Shown one piece after another: positions 7,021 to 15,726 of a DNA stretch of 19,683 nt. Below the pieces are notes generated by a model, which was not told the origin of the DNA, ran no database searches, and saw only the letters and a list, made by a program, of their open reading frames with translations. The translations under genes were made by a program, and so were the position numbers. Source of the DNA: Helicobacteraceae bacterium. GTDB lineage: Bacteria; Campylobacterota; Campylobacteria; Campylobacterales; SZUA-545. The stretch lies in assembly GCA_031273735.1 (NCBI GenBank), contig JAISRI010000078.1:1-19683 (forward strand). Direction: 5' to 3'. Numbering within the stretch: the stretch's first letter is position 1; each line of letters begins with the position of its first letter.

Positions 7021-9198
7021 ATGGAGTTTAATCAAGAGTTTAAATTGTCCGCGTCGATCCACCATTTGATTCTAAGCGAAAACGTCGTAGCGCTTTTGGA
7101 TAACAAAAGGACGATTCATTTTCTTAGTCCCATAGACGGCAAAGCCTTGAGCGTTCAATATTTCGAGCAAAAGCAAGAGGGAGAGGAGCAAGAAGAAACC
7201 TACGCCTACTTTCGCGGCGACGCTTCGGCGGGCGATTTTTTATGCCTTTACTTTCCTAAACAGACAAAAACCGTCCTTTTCGAATACGACAAAAAAAGCG
7301 CGCAATATCTTAAAAAATCGGTTTTGGAGTGGTCGAGCGACGCGACGGAGATCGCCGCTTTTTCAAACGATTGCGCGCTGTTGGCTACGGGCGACAACGC
7401 GGGGCGAGTCTGCGTGTATCGGGCGGACAACGGCAAACTTTTGACGATCGCGCCGCGATCGAGCGAATATATCTCGGCGATCGCTTTTAACGGAGATTCC
7501 TCTATGATCGCTTACGCAAGTTTTAAGAAAAATCTGACTATTTACGATTTGAACAGGTTTGCGACGCTATGCGATTATCTTAATAAAGAGGTAATTTGCG
7601 CGATCGCCTTTTTGCATCAATCCTCTTTGCTGATCGCGGGCGGCAGAGATAACCGCGTCTTTTTATTCGACGCGATCAGCGGATATATCGTTAGAGAGCT
7701 TGCGGTTACGATCAATTGGCCTATCGCGATCTATGTCGATCAGGACGATCAGTTTTGTTTTGTCTCCGATAAAGCGGGCTATTTATATTTTATCGATCTA
7801 ACGACCGCCGAACCCGATAAAGAGCCCGCCTATAACTCCAAACAGATTATAGTGGATATAAAACGGCGAGGAGAATCGATCTATTTTTCATTTGAAGACG
7901 GGCGCGTAACGATCGTGGATATGGCGATAGAAAAGGAGAAATTCGCCGAAGCGATCGCCGCTAGAAATATGGCGGCTATGCACGAATTATCTCAAGCCGA
8001 TCCTATCTTGAGATTCAGCGCGGCGGGTTTAATCAACAATATGGATTCGCAGTTTGAGGAGAGGTTTGCAAAAGCGACGGTAAATATAGGGCAAGGCAAA
8101 TTGGAATTAGCCAAAGAGGATATGGGCGATCTGCTTAGTTATCCAAACTATCTAAAGCGTTTTGAAGCGGTGGCAAAGCATGCGGCAAAAGTCGTTACAT
8201 TTTGGCAGCTAATGCAATCGGGGCAATACTACGAGGCGTATCATTTGGCGAACGAGGGAGATTTTTATCGAAAATTACCGCTGTTTAATATGCTTGAAGA
8301 GCGTTTTAAAGAACGCTTTAACGAAGCGGTAATAAGCCTTAACGGCGAGAACCCCGATCCTAAAAAAGCCAAAGACGATCTAGCGCTTTATATGAAAGTG
8401 CCGATTAAAGAATCCGCGATTAAAAATATGCTGAAAAATCCGGAGATTTTTAAGCGCGCCCTAAACGCCTATAACCGCAAAGATTGGCTCGATTTGGCCG
8501 GATTGATCGACAGGTTTAAGATGATCAAAGACGCGCCGTGCGCGATCGACTACCAAGAGATGATCAAAAAGGAGTCCGAAAAGTTTTTCGCTCTGATGGC
8601 GGCGGGCAAATTCGACGAGGCTTTTGAACCCGCCAAATTCTTGAAAGAAAACGCCAAATTAGACGCGCCGACGCTTAAGATAGAGTTCGATAAATTAGAC
8701 ATTGTCGCGCAGTTTAGCCAAATCGTTAATAACAAACAGTATGGCGCGGCTATGCAAGCGGCGATACAAAATCCGTTTTTAATCACTACGAACGCATATA
8801 AAAAATTGGATCAAATGTTATCGATTAGGTTTAAAGCCGCGCACCTATTCGCCACGCAAAGGCAGTTTGAAGCGGTCGATAAAATGCTGCGTCCTTTTTT
8901 AACGAATCCTTTTTCGCAAAATCGCGCGATCGGCATATATAAAACGCTTTATTTGGAGCAGATCAGCGCGTTGGGCGCTCAAATGCGTCAAAACCACTGG
9001 ATCAACGCTTTGAAAAATTATATCTGCCGTTTTGGTTTGGACAGCGAGATCGAGCTTTTAACCAAAAAGTTCGATCAGGAACGACTCCTAGAGCCTTTTA
9101 GAGAGTTCAAAACGCCCAATTTCTTGCGCTATCCTTTGATACCAAACGTCGTAACGACGCCCTTTGCAAAACCATCCGCGAAACCAAAACCCGCGTAA
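7021..9198 (+). CDS. WD40-like beta-propeller protein with long helical C-terminal region
   Basis: This 725-residue protein has no signal peptide. The N-terminal ~310 residues contain WD40/propeller-like blades, for example LLATGDNAGRVCVYRADNGK, SSMIAYASFKKNLTIYD, LLIAGGRDNRVFLFD and CFVSDKAGYLYFID. Residues ~310-690 are helical and charged, with repeated segments resembling TPR-type or solenoid helices (GQYYEAYHLANEGDF, GKFDEAFEPAKFL). The end is a Pro/Lys/Ala-rich tail. The start has GGAAGG seven bases upstream. It is probably a scaffold protein; I recall similar propeller proteins of unknown role in other Campylobacterota. It faces a small secreted protein gene divergently across 24 bases. 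No catalytic residues are seen. Confidence 0.8.
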   Translation: MEFNQEFKLSASIHHLILSENVVALLDNKRTIHFLSPIDGKALSVQYFEQKQEGEEQEETYAYFRGDASAGDFLCLYFPKQTKTVLFEYDKKSAQYLKKSVLEWSSDATEIAAFSNDCALLATGDNAGRVCVYRADNGKLLTIAPRSSEYISAIAFNGDSSMIAYASFKKNLTIYDLNRFATLCDYLNKEVICAIAFLHQSSLLIAGGRDNRVFLFDAISGYIVRELAVTINWPIAIYVDQDDQFCFVSDKAGYLYFIDLTTAEPDKEPAYNSKQIIVDIKRRGESIYFSFEDGRVTIVDMAIEKEKFAEAIAARNMAAMHELSQADPILRFSAAGLINNMDSQFEERFAKATVNIGQGKLELAKEDMGDLLSYPNYLKRFEAVAKHAAKVVTFWQLMQSGQYYEAYHLANEGDFYRKLPLFNMLEERFKERFNEAVISLNGENPDPKKAKDDLALYMKVPIKESAIKNMLKNPEIFKRALNAYNRKDWLDLAGLIDRFKMIKDAPCAIDYQEMIKKESEKFFALMAAGKFDEAFEPAKFLKENAKLDAPTLKIEFDKLDIVAQFSQIVNNKQYGAAMQAAIQNPFLITTNAYKKLDQMLSIRFKAAHLFATQRQFEAVDKMLRPFLTNPFSQNRAIGIYKTLYLEQISALGAQMRQNHWINALKNYICRFGLDSEIELLTKKFDQERLLEPFREFKTPNFLRYPLIPNVVTTPFAKPSAKPKPA

Positions 9199-9204
9199 AA
9201 GGCG

Positions 9205-9232
9205 TTTTGCTTAACTGCCGCTATGGTAAAAT
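9205..9232 (+). promoter_or_regulatory. Possible secA promoter
   Basis: TTTTGC (9205-9210) and TAAAAT (9227-9232) are 16 bases apart, and TG at 9224-9225 gives an extended -10. The element lies about 28 bases before the secA ATG. It is enclosed by complementary octamers AAAAGGCG (9197-9204) and CGCCTTTT (9234-9241), which could act as a weak terminator for the upstream gene. Confidence 0.35.
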
Positions 9233-9259
9233 CCGCCTTTTATCCGCCAAAGGTTATTG

Positions 9260-11827
9260 ATGATAAAAGCGATTTTTACCAAGATTTTAGGCACGAGAAA
9301 CGACAAGGAGCTCAAACGCTACGGCAAGCGGCTCGCGGCGATCAACAAATTAGAGCCAAAATACGTCGCGCTAGACGACGAGGCTTTGAAAGCGGCGTTT
9401 AACGAGTTGCGCGTAAGGGCGCAAGGCGGCGAAAGCCTAGACGATCTTTTAAACGACAGCTTTGCGATCACCCGCGAAGCCTCTAAACGCGTTTTGAATA
9501 TGCGCCATTTCGACGTTCAGATTATCGGCGGTTTGGTTCTTCACGAAGGGCAAATCGCCGAGATGAAAACGGGCGAGGGCAAAACGCTTGTAGCCACGTT
9601 GCCAATCGCGCTAAACGCTCTAAGCGGCAAGGGCGCGCATATCGTAACCGTCAATGACTATCTAGCCAAACGCGACGGCGAAGAGATGGGCGTTTTGTAT
9701 AACTTTTTGGGATTTAGCGTGGGCATTTTGACAAGCTCTTTATCGCTGGGCGCGGAGCGCGCCTTGGCTTATCGCGCCGATATTACCTACGGCACAAATA
9801 ACGAATTTGGCTTTGATTACCTACGCGATAATATGAAATACAGCCTAGACGAGATGACTCAACGGGAGCATAATTTTGCGATTGTAGACGAGGTCGATAG
9901 CATTTTGATCGACGAGGCAAGAACGCCGTTAATTATTTCAGGTCCCACAAACCGCAAAATGGCGCACTACGCGCAAGCCGACGAGGTCGCCAAAAAACTG
10001 GAAAAAGAGGTAGATTTTACGATCGACGAGAAAAATCGCGTCGTAATGATTACCGATAGCGGCGTAGAAAAAGCGCAAAAACTTTTCGGCGTAGAAAACC
10101 TCTACGATTTAGAACACGCAATCTTGGCGCACCATCTCGATCAGGCGTTAAAAGCGCGCTATCTTTTTGAAAAAGACGTGCATTACGTCGTTAAAGAGGG
10201 CGAGATTGTGATCGTCGACGAGTTTACTGGGCGGCTTTCAACGGGGCGACGCTATTCGGAAGGCTTGCACCAAGCGCTGGAGGCAAAAGAGGGCGTGGCG
10301 ATCAAAGAGGAGAGCCAAACGTTAGCCGATATAACCTTTCAAAACTATTTTAGGCTTTATAAAAAACTTGCGGGTATGACAGGCACGGCGCAAACGGAAG
10401 CGAGCGAGTTTAGTCAGATTTACTCTTTAGAGGTCGTTTCAATTCCGACAAACGTTCCAGTAATAAGAAAAGATTACAACGATCTAATCTATCGCACGGA
10501 AACGGAGAAATACGAGGCGGTAATCGATCAGATCCAAACGCTGTATAAAAAGGGGCAACCCGTTTTAGTAGGCACAATCAGCATCGAGAAGAGCGAAGCG
10601 CTTTCTAAGCGACTAACCTCCGCGAAGATTCCGCATAACGTTCTTAACGCCAAACAGCACGAAAAAGAGGCGCAAATTATCGCGCAGGCGGGCAAAAAAA
10701 ATATGGTTACAATCGCCACAAATATGGCGGGGCGCGGAGTGGATATTAAACTCGATAGCGAAACGAGAGAGCTGGGCGGCTTATTTATTATCGGCACGGA
10801 GCGCCACGAATCGCGTCGAATCGATAATCAGTTGCGCGGACGATCGGGCAGGCAGGGCGATCCGGGCGAAAGCCGTTTTTACCTTTCGCTAGAGGATAAT
10901 TTATTGCGGATTTTTGGTTCCGATCGGATTAAAAGCATTATGACGCGCTTGGGCGTAAAACACGGCGAATATATCGAATCGGGAATGGTTACGCGCGCAG
11001 TTGAAAGAGCGCAAAAGAAAGTGGAATCTATGCACTTTGAATCGCGCAAGCATCTTTTGGAATACGACGACGTAGCCAACGCGCAAAGAAAGCTCATCTA
11101 CGCTTTTCGTCGCGAGTTGCTTCAAGAGAATATCGAGATCAAAGAGAAGATCGGCGAAAACATTAGCGTCTATCTTGAGAGACTCTTTAACGAATGCGCG
11201 ATCATAGACGGGTTCGTAAGCGCCGATTTTCTTTTAGACAAACTCTCCAAAACGTTAAGCGAAGAGTTAAAGATAGAGATTGAGATCGACGGAACGTTAA
11301 ACGCGCCCGCGCTTCGTAAAAAGATCGAAGAGGAAGTTAGAGAAAACTACGAAAATAAGATGGCGGTAGTAGCGCCAGAACAGAGATCAGAGATCGAGCG
11401 TATTTTGTATTTGCAAAATCTTGACGAGCAGTGGCGCGAACACCTATATCAAATGGACGTGTTAAAAACGGGAATAGGTTTAAGAGGTTATAACCAAAAA
11501 GATCCGCTTGTCGAGTATAAAAAAGAGAGCTTTATGCTCTTTAACGAATTAACGGCTAATCTTAAAATAACCGTTGTTAAAACCTTATTTGGAATCAGGT
11601 TTAGAACCCGCGACGAACAAGAGGCGATCAACCGAATGCGCGAGCAGATGCAAAAAGCCGCGAAAGAGGATTTGACCTATGCAAGCGCGTCGGGAGAGGC
11701 GACAAAGCCAAAAATTGAAAAGAAAATCCCGCGCAACGCGCCCTGCCCGTGCGGTAGCGGCAAAAAGTATAAAAATTGCTGCGGACTATCTGGACCAAAA
11801 CGCGGCGTTTTCGCGCCAAACGACTAA
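9260..11827 (+). CDS. secA: Preprotein translocase ATPase SecA
   Basis: SecA drives unfolded preproteins through SecYEG. The 855-residue protein shows Walker A MKTGEGKT (GEGKT 105-109) and the DEAD-like box DEVD at 210-213. The preprotein cross-linking and second nucleotide domains follow, with TNMAGRGVDI and QLRGRSGRQGDPG. The helical scaffold holds LRGYNQKDPLVEYKKESF. The C-terminal zinc-binding SEC-C motif is APCPCGSGKKYKNCCG, ready for SecB or ribosome contact. ATG 9260 is chosen because AAAGG lies seven bases before it; a TTG just upstream at 9257 is in frame but less likely. The length is normal. The stop is followed immediately by the ATG of the permease gene. Confidence 0.98.
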   Translation: MIKAIFTKILGTRNDKELKRYGKRLAAINKLEPKYVALDDEALKAAFNELRVRAQGGESLDDLLNDSFAITREASKRVLNMRHFDVQIIGGLVLHEGQIAEMKTGEGKTLVATLPIALNALSGKGAHIVTVNDYLAKRDGEEMGVLYNFLGFSVGILTSSLSLGAERALAYRADITYGTNNEFGFDYLRDNMKYSLDEMTQREHNFAIVDEVDSILIDEARTPLIISGPTNRKMAHYAQADEVAKKLEKEVDFTIDEKNRVVMITDSGVEKAQKLFGVENLYDLEHAILAHHLDQALKARYLFEKDVHYVVKEGEIVIVDEFTGRLSTGRRYSEGLHQALEAKEGVAIKEESQTLADITFQNYFRLYKKLAGMTGTAQTEASEFSQIYSLEVVSIPTNVPVIRKDYNDLIYRTETEKYEAVIDQIQTLYKKGQPVLVGTISIEKSEALSKRLTSAKIPHNVLNAKQHEKEAQIIAQAGKKNMVTIATNMAGRGVDIKLDSETRELGGLFIIGTERHESRRIDNQLRGRSGRQGDPGESRFYLSLEDNLLRIFGSDRIKSIMTRLGVKHGEYIESGMVTRAVERAQKKVESMHFESRKHLLEYDDVANAQRKLIYAFRRELLQENIEIKEKIGENISVYLERLFNECAIIDGFVSADFLLDKLSKTLSEELKIEIEIDGTLNAPALRKKIEEEVRENYENKMAVVAPEQRSEIERILYLQNLDEQWREHLYQMDVLKTGIGLRGYNQKDPLVEYKKESFMLFNELTANLKITVVKTLFGIRFRTRDEQEAINRMREQMQKAAKEDLTYASASGEATKPKIEKKIPRNAPCPCGSGKKYKNCCGLSGPKRGVFAPND

Positions 11828-13033
11828 ATGGCAAAAAGAGGTTTAGTCGGTTTTATCGTTAAACGATATCTGCGTTTCGATCCCGCGCAACCATTTATAT
11901 CTATCGCGGCTATTTTGGCTTTTTTGGGAGTGGCGGTAGGCGTTATGGTTCTGATCGTCGCTATGGCGATTATGAGCGGCGTAAGCAAAGAGTTTCAGGA
12001 TAAGTTATTTGTTATGAACTATCCCATAACGATCGTCCCAAACCTTAGAGAGACAATCGATCAATCGCTTGTCGATCGCCTGCAAGAACAATTCCCGCAT
12101 TTACGCTTTAGCCCCTTTTTACGAGTCGGCGCGGTAAGTCGAAAGGGAAATATGATGGAAGGCGCTATCGTCTTTGGCGTCGATTTTGAGGCGGAACGAA
12201 AGATCAATCCTATTTTCGATCGCGCTTTGACAAAAGATAGTTACGCGCCTTTCGAGGCGATCGCGGGTAAAGCGCTTATTAGAGAGTTTGGTCTTGCGAA
12301 AGACGAAAAACTGCTTTTAATTTTTACTCGCGCTCAGCCGGCGGGACTAGCGCTAACTCCTATTATGAAACGCTTTGCGGTAGCGGATAGTTTTGAATCG
12401 GGTTTACGCGCCTACGATAAGGCGTATTTTTACGCGCAATACGACGATCTGCGCATAGTGTTAGACGTTGAAAAAGGAAGGTATCACGGCATTCATATCG
12501 ACGCGAAAGAACCGATGAAGGAGATCGATAAGATCAAAGAGGCTATAGGCTATTACGCAAGCGCTAGAGGTTGGTGGGAGGATAACGCCGGTTTTTTTGG
12601 CGCTTTAGAGGTGGAAAAACGCGCTTTATTTTTAGTGCTAATGTTGATAGTTCTTGTCGCCGCGCTAAACATAATATCGTCGCTTTTAATGACGGCGTTA
12701 AACCGCCGAAAAGAGATAGCGCTTTTAAGCTCTTTGGGCGCCACTTCACAAGAGATAGGCAAAATATTTTTCACGCTTGGAGCTTCGATCGGAATCGCTG
12801 GAATCGCTTTGGGATCGGCGCTTGGCGGCGCGGCTTTATGGGCGCTGGATCGTTTTAATATTTTTGAGTTGGACGCGGATGTTTACGGGTTTAGCAAATT
12901 GCCCTTAGAACTTTCGCCGATCGACTTTTTGCTTATCGTGATTGGGGCGTTTGCGATCGTGTTGCTTAGCTCGTGGTATCCCGCCAAAAAAGCCGCTCAA
13001 ACCGATGCGCTCGACACGCTTAGAAACGAATAA
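11828..13033 (+). CDS. LolC/LolE-family lipoprotein-release permease
   Basis: This 401-residue inner-membrane permease has the LolC/E/MacB layout. One N-terminal span (about residues 22-48) precedes a periplasmic domain (about 50-260). Three C-terminal spans follow (about 263-292, 310-345, 365-388), with the coupling segment LNRRKEIALLSSLGATSQEIG. The N-terminal VKRYLRFDPAQPFISI and MSGVSKEFQDKLF are typical for the LolC/E group. It probably extracts lipoproteins from the inner membrane with a LolD-type ATPase, which is not encoded here. The ATG directly abuts the secA stop, so the two are co-translated. I recall the same secA-permease order in Helicobacter pylori (HP0786-HP0787). Confidence 0.88.
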   Translation: MAKRGLVGFIVKRYLRFDPAQPFISIAAILAFLGVAVGVMVLIVAMAIMSGVSKEFQDKLFVMNYPITIVPNLRETIDQSLVDRLQEQFPHLRFSPFLRVGAVSRKGNMMEGAIVFGVDFEAERKINPIFDRALTKDSYAPFEAIAGKALIREFGLAKDEKLLLIFTRAQPAGLALTPIMKRFAVADSFESGLRAYDKAYFYAQYDDLRIVLDVEKGRYHGIHIDAKEPMKEIDKIKEAIGYYASARGWWEDNAGFFGALEVEKRALFLVLMLIVLVAALNIISSLLMTALNRRKEIALLSSLGATSQEIGKIFFTLGASIGIAGIALGSALGGAALWALDRFNIFELDADVYGFSKLPLELSPIDFLLIVIGAFAIVLLSSWYPAKKAAQTDALDTLRNE

Positions 13034-13060
13034 TGGCATATACGATAGCAAAAGATTCGG

Positions 13061-13066
13061 TATGAT
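13061..13066 (+). promoter_or_regulatory. Possible -10 element for oppB-type gene
   Basis: TATGAT stands 33 bases before the GTG start, with no clear -35. Campylobacterota promoters often lack a conserved -35, so it is only a candidate. Confidence 0.25.
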
Positions 13067-13099
13067 CTCGCTTGAATATATCGCTAAGTAGGATTGATC

Positions 13100-14098
13100 G
13101 TGTCGAATAAAATTGTTTGGATTAGGCGTTTGATTGTCAAAAAAGCTCTTTACGTCGTTTTTATGCTTTTGGCGATCTCGCTTCTTAGCTTTGTCGTGGT
13201 TAATGCCGCGCCGAATAACTTTTTCTACGGCGGCGATCTTAATCCGAATATGACTCCCGAAAACCTTGAACAACTTAAAAGAGTTTATGGTTTAGACAAA
13301 GGCGCGATCGAGCGGTATTTTTCTTGGCTTAGCGCTATTCTTCAGCTCGATTTTGGCGTTTCGTTTACTACGGGCAAAAACGTCCGCGACGAGATTGTAG
13401 ATAGGCTTGGCGTTACGATGGCAATCAGCCTTGTTTCTATGTTTTTTATTTTCGCCTTTTCGCTCTTACTTGGTATTAAAGCCGCTTTAAGTAACGGCAA
13501 ACTTTTAGATCGCGTTTGCAAACAAGCCGCGTTGATTAGTTATGCGTTTCCCTCTTTTTATCTCGCGTTGCTACTTATTATGGTTTTATCGGTTTGGCTG
13601 GGTTGGTTTCCGATCGCGGGTTTGGAAAGCTCCGGCGAAAAAAGCGGCTTTATGCGTTACGCGGATATGGCGTGGCATTTGGCGCTTCCGATCGCGGTCG
13701 TCGTTTTGGGCGGTTTTGGTAGTTTGACGCTCTATATTCGCGCTTTGACGATCGAGATTATAAAAAGCGATTATATCTTTTACGCGCGCGCAAGAGGATT
13801 AAAAAGAGGCGAAATTATTCGTCGCTATATTTTGCCTAATTTATATCCGCCGATCGTTACGATTTTGGGTTTGTCTTTGCCCGGAGTAATCGGCGGAAGC
13901 GTGATATTGGAAAGCATATTTTCTATTAACGGAATGGGCTTATTTTTTTATCAAAGCGCGTTAAGCCGCGATTACCCCGTAATTATGGGGATATTGATCA
14001 TAGGCGCGTTTTTGACTTTGCTTGGTAATATATTAGCCGATTTAGTATTGATAAAACTTAACCCGTATTATCGTTTAGGAGCGCGAAATGATCGATAA
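13100..14098 (+). CDS. OppB/DppB-type peptide ABC transporter permease
   Basis: This 332-residue permease of the binding-protein-dependent peptide/nickel family has an N-terminal span followed by a variable periplasmic stretch (PNMTPENLEQLKRVYGLDKG, the usual OppB N-terminal pattern). Five further spans follow. The EAA coupling loop is YARARGLKRGEIIRRYILPN, and the closing GNILADLVLIKLNPYYRLG is typical of OppB/DppB. GTG 13100 is preferred over TTG 13094 because AGGA (13090-13093) stands six bases before it. It normally pairs with an OppC-type permease, two ATPases and a binding protein, but none is adjacent here. The gene overlaps the next by 11 bases. The actual substrate cannot be read from the sequence. 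Confidence 0.88.
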   Translation: MSNKIVWIRRLIVKKALYVVFMLLAISLLSFVVVNAAPNNFFYGGDLNPNMTPENLEQLKRVYGLDKGAIERYFSWLSAILQLDFGVSFTTGKNVRDEIVDRLGVTMAISLVSMFFIFAFSLLLGIKAALSNGKLLDRVCKQAALISYAFPSFYLALLLIMVLSVWLGWFPIAGLESSGEKSGFMRYADMAWHLALPIAVVVLGGFGSLTLYIRALTIEIIKSDYIFYARARGLKRGEIIRRYILPNLYPPIVTILGLSLPGVIGGSVILESIFSINGMGLFFYQSALSRDYPVIMGILIIGAFLTLLGNILADLVLIKLNPYYRLGARNDR

Positions 14099-14654
14099 CG
14101 TCCGAATAGAAAAACTAACCGAGCCGCGTTTTGTCGAGCCTTTGCGAATCTTTTATACCGAAGACGGAGTCGATAAAAGCTGGGAGATGATCAGAGCGCA
14201 CGATAGCGTGGCGATTTTAATTTATGATAGCGATCTAGATTCGTTCGCAATCGTTAAGCAGTTTCGCCCCGCGGTTTTTTTGCGAAACGACGACGGCTTT
14301 ACCTACGAGCTTTGCGCGGGCATTTTGGATAAAAATAAATCCGAAGAGCTAACCGCGATCGAGGAGATCGAAGAGGAAACGGGGTATAAAATTACGGTCG
14401 ATCGGCTTGAAAAGATCGCTTCGTATTATACGGTGGGTTTTGCGGGAAGCCGTCAAACGCTATTTTTTGCGAGCGTTCGGCAGAGCGAACGGCACGGCGA
14501 AGGCGGGGGCATAGACACGGAAAAGATCGAGGCGATTTTTTTGCCGCTTGACGAAGCAAGGACTTTTATCTATGACGAAACGCGGGTAAAGACTTCCAGT
14601 CTTGCTTTCGCGCTTTTTTGGTTTTTTGAACGCGAAAGGGGAAAATATGCTTAA
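14088..14654 (+). CDS. NUDT14-like Nudix hydrolase (UDP-sugar diphosphatase type)
   Basis: This 188-residue protein resembles NUDT14/UDP-glucose pyrophosphatases along its length: KSWEMIRAHDSVAILIYD, FAIVKQFRPAVFLR, YELCAGILDKN, and VGFAGSRQTLFFASV plus GEGGGIDTE. The Nudix box is GILDKNKSEELTAIEEIEEETGY. The metal-binding glutamates of the EExEE core are present, but the canonical Glu7 is Lys and the Arg before the core is Glu; similar departures occur in NUDT14. It probably cleaves UDP-sugars or ADP-sugars to sugar phosphate plus nucleotide monophosphate in the cytoplasm. It overlaps the permease gene by 11 bases and the next small gene by eight, so the three form one operon. Confidence 0.85.
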   Translation: MIDNVRIEKLTEPRFVEPLRIFYTEDGVDKSWEMIRAHDSVAILIYDSDLDSFAIVKQFRPAVFLRNDDGFTYELCAGILDKNKSEELTAIEEIEEETGYKITVDRLEKIASYYTVGFAGSRQTLFFASVRQSERHGEGGGIDTEKIEAIFLPLDEARTFIYDETRVKTSSLAFALFWFFERERGKYA

Positions 14655-14844
14655 CGATATTTTGCGCAAAGAACAAAAACTGATTATGGCGCAACTTGGC
14701 GTTTTTGCGTGCCTGATAACGCTTCTTTTGGTCGTCGGCGCGGTGGTTTATAGCAAAACAAGCATTCACGATCGCGTCGACGCGATCGAACAAAAGCAGA
14801 GCATCACCGGCGGTTTTCGCAACCTGCAACAGGGAGCGGAATAA
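14647..14844 (+). CDS. Small single-span membrane protein, unknown
   Basis: A 65-residue frame begins at ATG 14647, with AAGGGG five bases upstream. It has a charged N-terminus (MLNDILRKEQKLI), one strong membrane helix (about residues 16-36, LGVFACLITLLLVVGAVVY) and a polar tail ending LQQGAE. It overlaps the Nudix gene by eight bases, so translational coupling is likely. An in-frame ATG at 14602 lies within the Nudix gene and lacks a ribosome site. I recognise no family. Confidence 0.6.
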   Translation: MLNDILRKEQKLIMAQLGVFACLITLLLVVGAVVYSKTSIHDRVDAIEQKQSITGGFRNLQQGAE

Positions 14845-14848
14845 AATA

Positions 14849-14878
14849 TTGCGGCTTTAAGCGTTAAAAGCATAAAAT
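14849..14878 (+). promoter_or_regulatory. Possible tRNA-Leu promoter
   Basis: TTGCGG (14849-14854) and TAAAAT (14873-14878) are 18 bases apart. The -10 ends 14 bases before the tRNA 5' end. TTGCGG resembles the TTGCGA proposed for tRNA-Lys. Confidence 0.35.
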
Positions 14879-14892
14879 CGTCGCTTTTAATT

Positions 14893-14977
14893 GCGGTCGT
14901 GGCGGAATTGGTAGACGCACCGTCTTCAGACGGCGGCGGGGCGACCCGTGGAGGTTCAAATCCTCTCGACCGCACCA
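14893..14977 (+). tRNA. tRNA-Leu (anticodon CAG)
   Basis: This is an 85-nt type II tRNA with acceptor stem GCGGTCG/CGACCGC and the leucine-type D-arm GCGGAATTGGTAGACGC. The anticodon stem CCGTC/GGCGG encloses loop TTCAGAC (anticodon CAG). A short variable arm, T-arm GGAGG-TTCAAAT-CCTCT, and an encoded terminal ACCA complete it. It marks the border between core genes and the accessory run to its right. Confidence 0.94.
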
Positions 14978-15077
14978 AACAAGCGTAACCGAAAGGTCAT
15001 AATTGGCGGAAAACTCGTAAGGAGTTGGTAGCCGAACTTCGCAAAATTGGGCAAGAGTTCTTAGCAAGAGTATTTCA

Positions 15078-15632
15078 ATGAGCGACAAAATAGATGGCCT
15101 TGTTAATGAGATTTATAGCGCCGCGCGCAAAGCGTTTCTCGATTTATTTAAGAATAAAGAGTCCTATTATTACTGCGTATTATTGACGACGGGAGACGCA
15201 TGTCCGCCATACATATCGGCATGGTCGCAAGAAGCGTTGTTTAAAGAAGGGAAAAAGCGATCGTCTCAGAAAAGTTCAATTAAAGAACAAATGAATTTAT
15301 TGAAGTATTCGTTTGCCGATTCCCCATACTGTCTATATGGTTATGACGAATATTTTAATACGGTCGCTAAAATGTTTAACGATCGCCCAACGATGGATTT
15401 TAACGACGAAGAAGAATGGAATAAAGAGTTTGATTTTAGATATAGCGCTATGGTAATCGCTATGAAAAAACTGGACGATGAAGGATTGTTTTCATTAAAT
15501 CAACCAAGAAGCAACGTCTTGGTAAACGTCGAGGTTATAGACGAAAGCGAAGCTATGCTAGCAGAAAGCGCTAAGCTATTTAATAACGGCGAAGCGGCGC
15601 TTAACGATTACATCAATTGGCATACCGAATAA
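15078..15632 (+). CDS. DUF4303 family protein, putative immunity protein
   Basis: This 184-residue soluble protein has the DUF4303 pattern: a helical start (NEIYSAARKAFLDLF), the strand YYYCVLLTTGDACPPYISAWSQEAL at about 30-54, LKYSFADSPYCLYGYDEYF, and a C-terminal helix pair (EEEWNKEFDFRYSAMVIAMKKLDDEGLF). DUF4303 proteins are commonly found beside polymorphic toxins as likely immunity partners, but the biochemistry is not known to me. It is the first of six small genes in a row behind tRNA-Leu. The ribosome site is weak (AGCAAGAG). No toxin gene is adjacent. Confidence 0.75.
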   Translation: MSDKIDGLVNEIYSAARKAFLDLFKNKESYYYCVLLTTGDACPPYISAWSQEALFKEGKKRSSQKSSIKEQMNLLKYSFADSPYCLYGYDEYFNTVAKMFNDRPTMDFNDEEEWNKEFDFRYSAMVIAMKKLDDEGLFSLNQPRSNVLVNVEVIDESEAMLAESAKLFNNGEAALNDYINWHTE

Positions 15633-15672
15633 TAGACTTGAAACGGTTGGAGCAAGAGGGAGGCGAATTTCA

Positions 15673-15726
15673 ATGCCGTATCGGATATGGCAATTTTGGG
15701 AAATACGAGGCGATAAATGGCGCTAA
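15673..15726 (+). CDS. Possible 17-codon leader peptide
   Basis: A short frame, MPYRIWQFWEIRGDKWR, has a good ribosome site (GGGAGG nine bases upstream). It ends just inside the next gene, whose ATG at 15717 it overlaps. It may couple translation of that gene, or may be a remnant of a longer gene start. This rests on the ribosome site alone. Confidence 0.2.
   Translation: MPYRIWQFWEIRGDKWR

Noticed and set aside
14893..14977. tRNA-Leu as an attachment site of an integrated element
   Set aside because: I find no integrase and no second copy of the tRNA 3' end within the window, so an att pair cannot be claimed.
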